The position numbers and the translations under genes were made by a program. This document shows positions 58,583-64,000 of a stretch of 64,000 bases of DNA, piece by piece. The first letter of the stretch is position 1. Every line of letters starts with the position of its first letter. The notes beneath the pieces are model-generated. The model did not search any database, was not told where the DNA came from, and worked only from the letters and a program-made list of their open reading frames with translations. The stretch covers positions 2,488,501 through 2,552,500 of the forward strand of contig JAOTON010001356.1 in assembly GCA_034440635.1 (NCBI GenBank). Direction: 5' to 3'. Origin of the DNA: Lepas anatifera (taxonomy: Eukaryota; Arthropoda; Thecostraca; Lepadidae).

Positions 58583-59432
58583 AGACCGGTCTGAAAAATT
58601 TAACACAAATAAAAAATGTTGCTCCTCATTGCTGTTTTTGTTCCTTGCCTAGTCAGTAATAAATCCATAAAAGTCAGGCCAATAAATCTATGGCAAGTGC
58701 CCGCGCCTTGATCTTCCCATTATCCATTAGCGGCCCCATTGCCTTGCAAGGGAAGGTCAGGTTATTTTCACTATTTGAACTAGCAAAGGCATTTTTCTCA
58801 CTGGATTTGCAATGATGAGGGGAATCTAATCAGCCCATAATATTTTCCCTAGGTCTTCTCTGAGAGAATCTATAGGGGAAAACTAAACTGCTCCACTATT
58901 AGTATATGGAAAATATTTGACCTCTGATGATCTCAATATTGACCTGACCCAAAACTGTTCCTACATCCTCTTTGTCCTGTTAGGTTTAATAGGATTTATA
59001 ACCAGCATTTTTAGGTCAGGTCAACTTAGTCCTCTTAGTCCTAACAGGACAAAGAGGGTGTAGGAACACTTCTAGGTCAGATCAATATTGAGATCACCAG
59101 AGGTCAAATACTTTTCCATATACTAATAGTGGAGAAGTTTAGCTTTTCTCCTAGAGATTCTCTCAGAGAAGACTTAGGGAAAATATTTTGTGTTCATTAG
59201 ATTCCTCTCATCATTGCAAATTGAGTGATATATAATATGAACTTGCTAGGTCAAATACTGAAAATAGCCTGACCTTCCCTTGCAAGGCAATGAGGCCACT
59301 AATGGAAAATGGGAAGATCAAGGCGCAGGCACTTGCAATAGATCTATTGACCTGACATTTTATGGATTTATTACTGACTAGGCAAGGAACAAAAGCAGCC
59401 ATGAGGAGCAACGTTTTTTTGGACCAGTCTAA
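58583..59432. mobile_element. Foldback (inverted-repeat) element with AGGTCA motifs
   Basis: Two arms of about 400 bp (58583-58984 and 59039-59432) are imperfect reverse complements around a loop of about 54 bases. The inner ends are TCCTCTTTGTCCTGTTAGG and CCTAACAGGACAAAGAGGG. The outer ends are AGACCGGTCT and GGACCAGTCT. The arms contain AGGTCA words and GATATATAATATGAACTTGC, resembling the P1 body, so it may be an inverted derivative of the TTAA lineage. TTAA flanks were not seen. Confidence 0.75.
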
Positions 59433-59564
59433 TGTTTAGGTATATTTTGGAGGCAGGCGTGGGTCAATAAACATCCTGCGTCCATTCATAAAGAAGGGCA
59501 GCTAGAAATGTTCTAGCATTTCACAACGGTACGAGTGTATTGTATTTGCCTAGTTCATGCCCCC

Positions 59565-59942
59565 ATGGAGTCGCTGTGCTACCCCGGCAGATTTTGGGAC
59601 GTCTGGGACACCATGAACCCTCCAGGGGGCCGGATAGTCACCCGCCAGCCCGAGACTACCACAGGCTGGGTCGGTCTCTGCTGTCCCTGAGGCTGCCAGG
59701 CACCGGGCTGGGTCTGTCACAGTTCGGGTGGAGCCCGGCCGCCCCGTCCAGGGTGACATCACCCCGCGCTCATCAGCTGCGTCCTATCGACTCGCACATC
59801 AGCACAGCCCAGGCAGTGGTTTCGGCGCTGGCGCCGCTCTCGACAGTTGCGCTCGCCCAGTGATGGGAGCGCTGTCTCAGAACGTGGCACCGCCGCACGC
59901 GCAGCACACTCAAACAACAAATGATGGTTATGAAACAACTGA
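59565..59942 (+). other. Candidate exon in a GC-rich island
   Basis: 59540-59900 is GC-rich. One frame starts ATG at 59565 and is open for 41 codons (MESLCYPGRFWDVWDTMNPP...), ending at 59690. A second frame, open from 59635, runs to a donor-like ACTGAG-GTATGA at 59942. A third frame is open for 107 codons. The mutual overlap argues that openness comes from base composition. The donor and the ATG context make a first exon possible; the product is not recognised. Confidence 0.2.
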
Positions 59943-59949
59943 GGTATGA

Positions 59950-60274
59950 TTCAAACCATTTTTATCTCCGCACGTGCTATGAAATCTACCACAGGCCAAA
60001 AAGCAGAGTGGGGCCGTTACAAGGCATCAAAATATATACTCCTTACTGATAAGAAAAAAAACCCTGACGTTTCCTCGTGGAAAGGAAGCACAAACAGCGC
60101 TCCTGAATCCGGATAAGTATTTCATTCTATTAATGTTTGTGCCATAACATTTAAATATTTTTTTCCGAATTGGTTGAAAATATGCGCACCTAAGATGTGG
60201 CTTTGGTTAGCGTCCTCATTTTCTAAAACTGGTAAGTTATCAGAGGTAGCTCGACCGAAAATATTATAGGCTAT
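59950..60274. other. Intergenic, nothing recognised
   Basis: AT-rich, no features supported. Confidence 0.45.
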
Positions 60275-60316
60275 AACCTAACCTAACCTAAACTAACCTA
60301 ACCTAACCTAATCTAA
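60275..60316 (-). repeat. Interstitial TTAGG (CCTAA) repeat
   Basis: About eight consecutive CCTAA units with one substitution (AACTA) and decay at the right end. TTAGG on the minus strand is the telomere repeat of most arthropods. Here it is flanked by ordinary sequence, so it is an interstitial patch. Confidence 0.8.
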
Positions 60317-60599
60317 TTATTTTATACACTACGTTCTTACATACCTGTTATGGTTATCAATATCTTTTATAGATATCCCCTGAGGTCTTGAGCATTATCT
60401 GATCTTTTCTGGCACTATTTCCATTCGTGTTTCCTCACCAAGCAGATGGCACATCAAATATTTTCTGCACCATCTGCACCATCTATTTGTTAACATTACA
60501 GCATATGTTAACCCCGGCCGTCGGCAGCAGCCGGCGACGAGAGAACGTTTTAACGATAGGTGGACTAACTGGTCGCTCTAGTGAACTTCAGCCGTCCGG
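60317..60599. other. Intergenic, nothing recognised
   Basis: No gene or repeat is supported. Confidence 0.4.
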
Positions 60600-60875
60600 C
60601 CGTGTGGTCGCATGTCTGGTCGTCTGTGTGGTCATTTGTGTGGTCGTCCATGTGTTTGTCTGTGTGTTCGTCTGTGTGATCGTATGTGTGATCGTCTGTG
60701 TGGACTACAGCTGGACCGTGTGGTTGTCTGTGTGTTCGTCTGTGTGTTCGTCTCTTTGGTCGTCTGTGTGTTCGTCTGTGTGGTCACCTGTGTTTTTATT
60801 TGTCCTTTTGTTCTTTTGGTCGTCTCTTTGGTCGTCTGTGTGGTCGTCTGTGTGGCCGTCTGTGTGGATCGCCAG
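60600..60875. repeat. 12-bp minisatellite GTGTGGTCGTCT
   Basis: About 22 units of a 12-bp motif with T/G and A/G variants (GTGTGTTCGTCT, GTGTGATCGTCT, TTTTGGTCGTCT). As 12 is divisible by three, several frames on both strands stay open (Val/Cys-rich on plus, Thr/Gln-rich on minus). I treat them as by-products, since three frames are open at once. Confidence 0.9.
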
Positions 60876-61418
60876 ACGAGGCCTTCGGCTGGCCAGCAGT
60901 AATTGCGGCGCAATGTGTGGCCAGTTGTAAATCAGCGCTTTTACGACCGCGGGACCGGTCAATGGAGGGTCCCTCCACCTGCCGATAATACCGTGCTCTA
61001 TGGCGGTGACTGTTTAACAGCCCGACCGACAGAAATCTAATGTGTGGATACCGAGCCCGCGGTGTGCTCATCAAGTACTGGCTCGGTACCGCCCTGCCGT
61101 GCATTTCATCTATGTTGCCATGTTACTTTTCGTTTGCGATCAAATACTGTTTTGTTGCTCGTTAGAAACTGACTCGTTGGTCTACAGCTTTTTCGTGTTT
61201 TTCTCGCATAGAAATTAGTAAAAAAATATAGCTCGCCGAGTTATCTTGGAAAAAACAGTCTCTAGAGGTCTGCTTTATGTGTGATCAGTTGAGGCAAAGA
61301 CATAATTTAGGCACCTCTCTGAAGATACCAACACCACGTCTCCTGAACTGTAGGTTCCATTATAGCTGCGGCACTGCTCCCTGCCGCAGCTATTATGGAT
61401 ATTATAATATCCCGTGAA
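60876..61418. other. Intergenic, nothing recognised
   Basis: GC-rich to about 61100, then AT-rich. A short inverted word GCTGCGGCA/TGCCGCAGC sits near 61363-61391. Confidence 0.4.
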
Positions 61419-62460
61419 TTAACCCGCGTCCCACCCGGGGTCCGGCGCCACCTTCGCCCCACCTCGGGGGCCATCGATGGCCCCCTCTAACTCCGAAAAA
61501 ATGGGGGTTAGCACAAATCTGCAAAGTGCATTAGAAAGCTCGCGTGAATTCAGTAAGAAATTACTTTACATGTTTAAGCGCTCAGGTTAATGGTTTGACC
61601 TCCACAGGTCAAGTTAGGTCACGATAGGCTATTTTCACTCAAATATGCAATGCTTAAGAAAACTGGGCGTAACTCTTATGCTATTAGAGAAATTGAGATC
61701 TGGTAAACTACATTGGATAGGAAAATGTCAGAAATTTTACCGCTATTTGGAACGTAATGACCTCCCGCCAGTGGTTTGACCTCCAGAGGTTACCTTGTGA
61801 CCTCATATGACCTGAGGTCATCAAAGGTCAGAAAGTGACCTTGCTGTATATCAAATGAAAGCTAGTGATGATACATACACGATGGTGTTTGATTCAACGC
61901 TCTAGCTTAATCAGGTCAAAATTTATTGTCAAAATAATGTTTTTGACCCCCGGTGACCTTCGATGACCTTTTTTACCTTTGAGAGGTCAAAGGGAAAATA
62001 TGACCCATGGGATCCGTAAAAGGGTGTCCAAAAACGCTTTTCTGAGCAAGCCGAGCATTTGCAATCGTTTTTGTGGCTTTTAGATCATAAGACAGCTTTT
62101 TCCCATGTTTTTCCAATGGGATAGGTCACCTCGTGACCTGACCTTATGTCACGAAATAAAAAAAATCCCGGATATACACCTTGTAGACCCTGGCGAGACC
62201 ATTAACTGTAGGAAGTTTCAAATCGATCGACTAAGAGGCGTAGCTCTTGTAGAGCTCAAAAGTTGAAGTGAGGTGACCTTGGTTGGCCTCGCCTGGTGAT
62301 CTGACCTTGGGTGACCCGGGGTAAAAAAATTCAGGGATGATGTGAAAACGATGGGGTGAGAGATAGAGCCCTCAACCGCGGTCCTGCATTTCGTAGTGTG
62401 TCTGCTATCCCGAAAAAAACCTTAGGGGGCCATCGATGCCCCCGGTGGGGCGAGGGTTAA
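61419..62460 (-). mobile_element. TTAA-type non-coding element, family P2, copy 5
   Basis: TTAA at 61419-61422 and 62457-62460. The left end is CCCGCGTCCCACCCGGGG with the GCGCCACCTTCGC spacer and second motif; the right end is GGTGGGGCGAGGG. It is more diverged from the other copies, including a small insertion near 61965-61985, so it is an older insertion. Confidence 0.93.
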
Positions 62461-63325
62461 CTCTATGTACATACATACATGGGCAGTACCTTGGGCAGTA
62501 CGAGCTCTACACAGAGCGAAGCAGCGACACTCTTTGGCAATGGGAAACCCTTGTCCAAGTGCAGGTGGCGATAACCCGCACTGCCAGATAACGGCCGACA
62601 CACTGTTCGTATTTTCCACCTCTGAATGCTACACAAATGCGTGAGGCTCTCAGGAGACTGTGCTGCAGTGTTGCAAAACACTCTGCAAGACAGTGACGCT
62701 CAGTGAGGGAGAAGCACACACTTGAACCACTACACGGCCGAGCCGGACAGAAGCCTTGTGTAAAGACTGCAATGTCACGATGCATTTAAGTTCATTAGAG
62801 CCTTGTAATACCCCATTGTCGGTAGCAATCGCACACATTGGCTCATCTCTCAATACCACAATGAGGGACTGGTTTGTCATAGCCTGCAGCAGTGAAAGCA
62901 ACAATATCGCACTCACTGTACAGTGCATAAGCGTTTGTATGGAACCAATTTTCGATTCCTTGAGACTTGCCTTTGCACCAAACCATGCTGCCTCTGCACT
63001 ACCAGTATTCATGACTATTTTTCGAGTCCCTCCTCCTCTCATGCTACTTCTTGACGTACTTAGGTATCTCCTCTCTCATTCAGCGATGGATGGTATGCAT
63101 TGTGCATAACATGCAGTTTTTATACTGAGTGTTTCAGGCTTTACTCTGATATCTACAAGAGAGCAGGGTTCTCGTAAGTTAAAACCAGGTTTGGGATTCA
63201 TACCGCTTTGTGAAGCTCAAGCCAATCTCATACATGCTGGAATGGAAAGTCAAAACAGAACGCTAATGAAGCTAATCACAGAACTTTGGCACTATGAAAT
63301 GTCTCAGATAATCAAAGTCTCCGAA

Positions 63326-63327
<2 letters not shown>
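62461..63327. other. Intergenic with overlapping uncharacterised frames
   Basis: Opposite-strand frames of 117 codons (62756-63109, plus) and 130 codons (63042-62650, minus) overlap. Neither has a recognisable domain, and only one at most could be real. I cannot choose between them. Confidence 0.25.

Positions 63328-63411
<84 letters not shown>
63328..63411. repeat. (AT)n microsatellite
   Basis: About 40 perfect AT dinucleotides, ending in ATGTATAT. Confidence 0.97.
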
Positions 63412-64000
63412 ACCATACATGTACTGCGACAGCACACACGAAAAAACACTACAACGGTAAAAGGTATTGTCAATATATTGTCAGTATATTGTCAATAGCG
63501 TATACGGGTAAAAGGTAGGTTCTTTTAATTAATGACATTGTAACACTTTTCGATGGCAAGAGTAAGCCTGTGAGTAATTTGATGTCTAAGATGCCGTTAA
63601 TCCATTTGTATCGGTCCTCTCCTTATGGCTGCTTCCAAGGCAATATATAATATAGTTATACCTCCATTCTGCATCGACTCTTCTAGCAAGATCAAAATTG
63701 GGCAATGTTTGTAGAACACCATTACGTGCTTAAATTTGAATTTCTGCATATATTTTCTATATTTCTGTAAATGCAGGGCGAACTCAATGTAGAAAAATTT
63801 TAGTACGCTGATTGAAAATCTAACTTTTTGTAGCAAAATCTAACTTTAGTGTAGGTACATGTATTGTTATTTTTCATTGCTCTCCTTTACGAGATTCCAA
63901 CGTCGAAACAATAAGCCACACAGTTGGATGGTGCTCCCGAACAAAATCATGTTAGAGATAGCATCAAATAAATGTAGCCTGGGAACACTGGAGAAGAAAC
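63412..64000. other. Intergenic, nothing recognised
   Basis: AT-rich. ATATTGTCAATATATTGTC repeats two to three times near 63466-63497. No gene. Confidence 0.45.

Noticed and set aside
60427..60962. Val/Cys-rich and Thr/Gln-rich proteins over the minisatellite
   Set aside because: Multiple frames on both strands are open because the unit is 12 bp; no start, domain or splice support.
62650..63109. Opposite-strand frames of 117 and 130 codons as genes
   Set aside because: They overlap almost completely on opposite strands, and neither has a recognisable domain.

Overview
The window is a transposon-rich stretch of an animal genome, most likely an arthropod and possibly a crustacean. The evidence for arthropods is indirect. 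There is an interstitial run of CCTAA/TTAGG units, the arthropod-type telomere repeat, near 60.28 kb. The one convincing host gene, on the minus strand at 39.3-40.13 kb, encodes a bHLH protein closest to the delilah type known from insects. No bacterial-style operons, rRNA genes, intact tRNA genes or CRISPR arrays are visible.

Most recognisable sequence is mobile DNA. The main theme is a lineage of non-coding, roughly 0.85-1.2 kb elements that insert at TTAA. I split them into four families. P1 copies lie at 1-754, 12740-13589 and 14606-15452. P2 copies lie at 16648-17670, 19747-20772, 34666-35690, 48880-49912 and 61419-62460. Two P3 copies are nested at 41460-43832. P4 relics lie at 34325-35834 and 55345-56115. 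All share a terminal layout (terminal repeat, a GCCACCTTCGC spacer, a second copy of the terminal motif, a GC-rich palindrome) and a body crowded with AGGTCA/TGACCT hexamers. They insert into one another, into a LINE, and into one arm of a large inverted repeat. The large inverted repeat (about 9200-14102) keeps the matching empty TTAA site in its other arm.

Other mobile elements are a broken LINE of the CR1/L2/Jockey type (18609-23257: 2A-like motif, PHD finger, apurinic endonuclease and reverse transcriptase in several frames), tRNA-derived SINEs or SINE pieces (25.8, 31.0, 37.5, 38.7, 40.4, 47.7 and 58.0 kb), a short hAT-like MITE with an 8-bp target duplication (29044-29278), other hAT-like ends, and a foldback element (58583-59432).

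Tandem repeats are prominent. A GGCGCC-bearing satellite (about 50.15-55.05 kb) is built from about 19-bp monomers arranged in about 191-bp higher-order units, with a longer unit of about 375 bp recurring at intervals. Smaller arrays lie at 1.1-1.65, 24.9-25.2, 47.1-47.25, 56.2-56.9, 60.6-60.87 and 63.33-63.41 kb.

The remaining sequence is AT-rich intergenic or intronic DNA with a few GC-rich islands. Two weak candidate exons (27.95-28.04 kb minus, 59.56-59.94 kb plus) are flagged but not claimed as genes.
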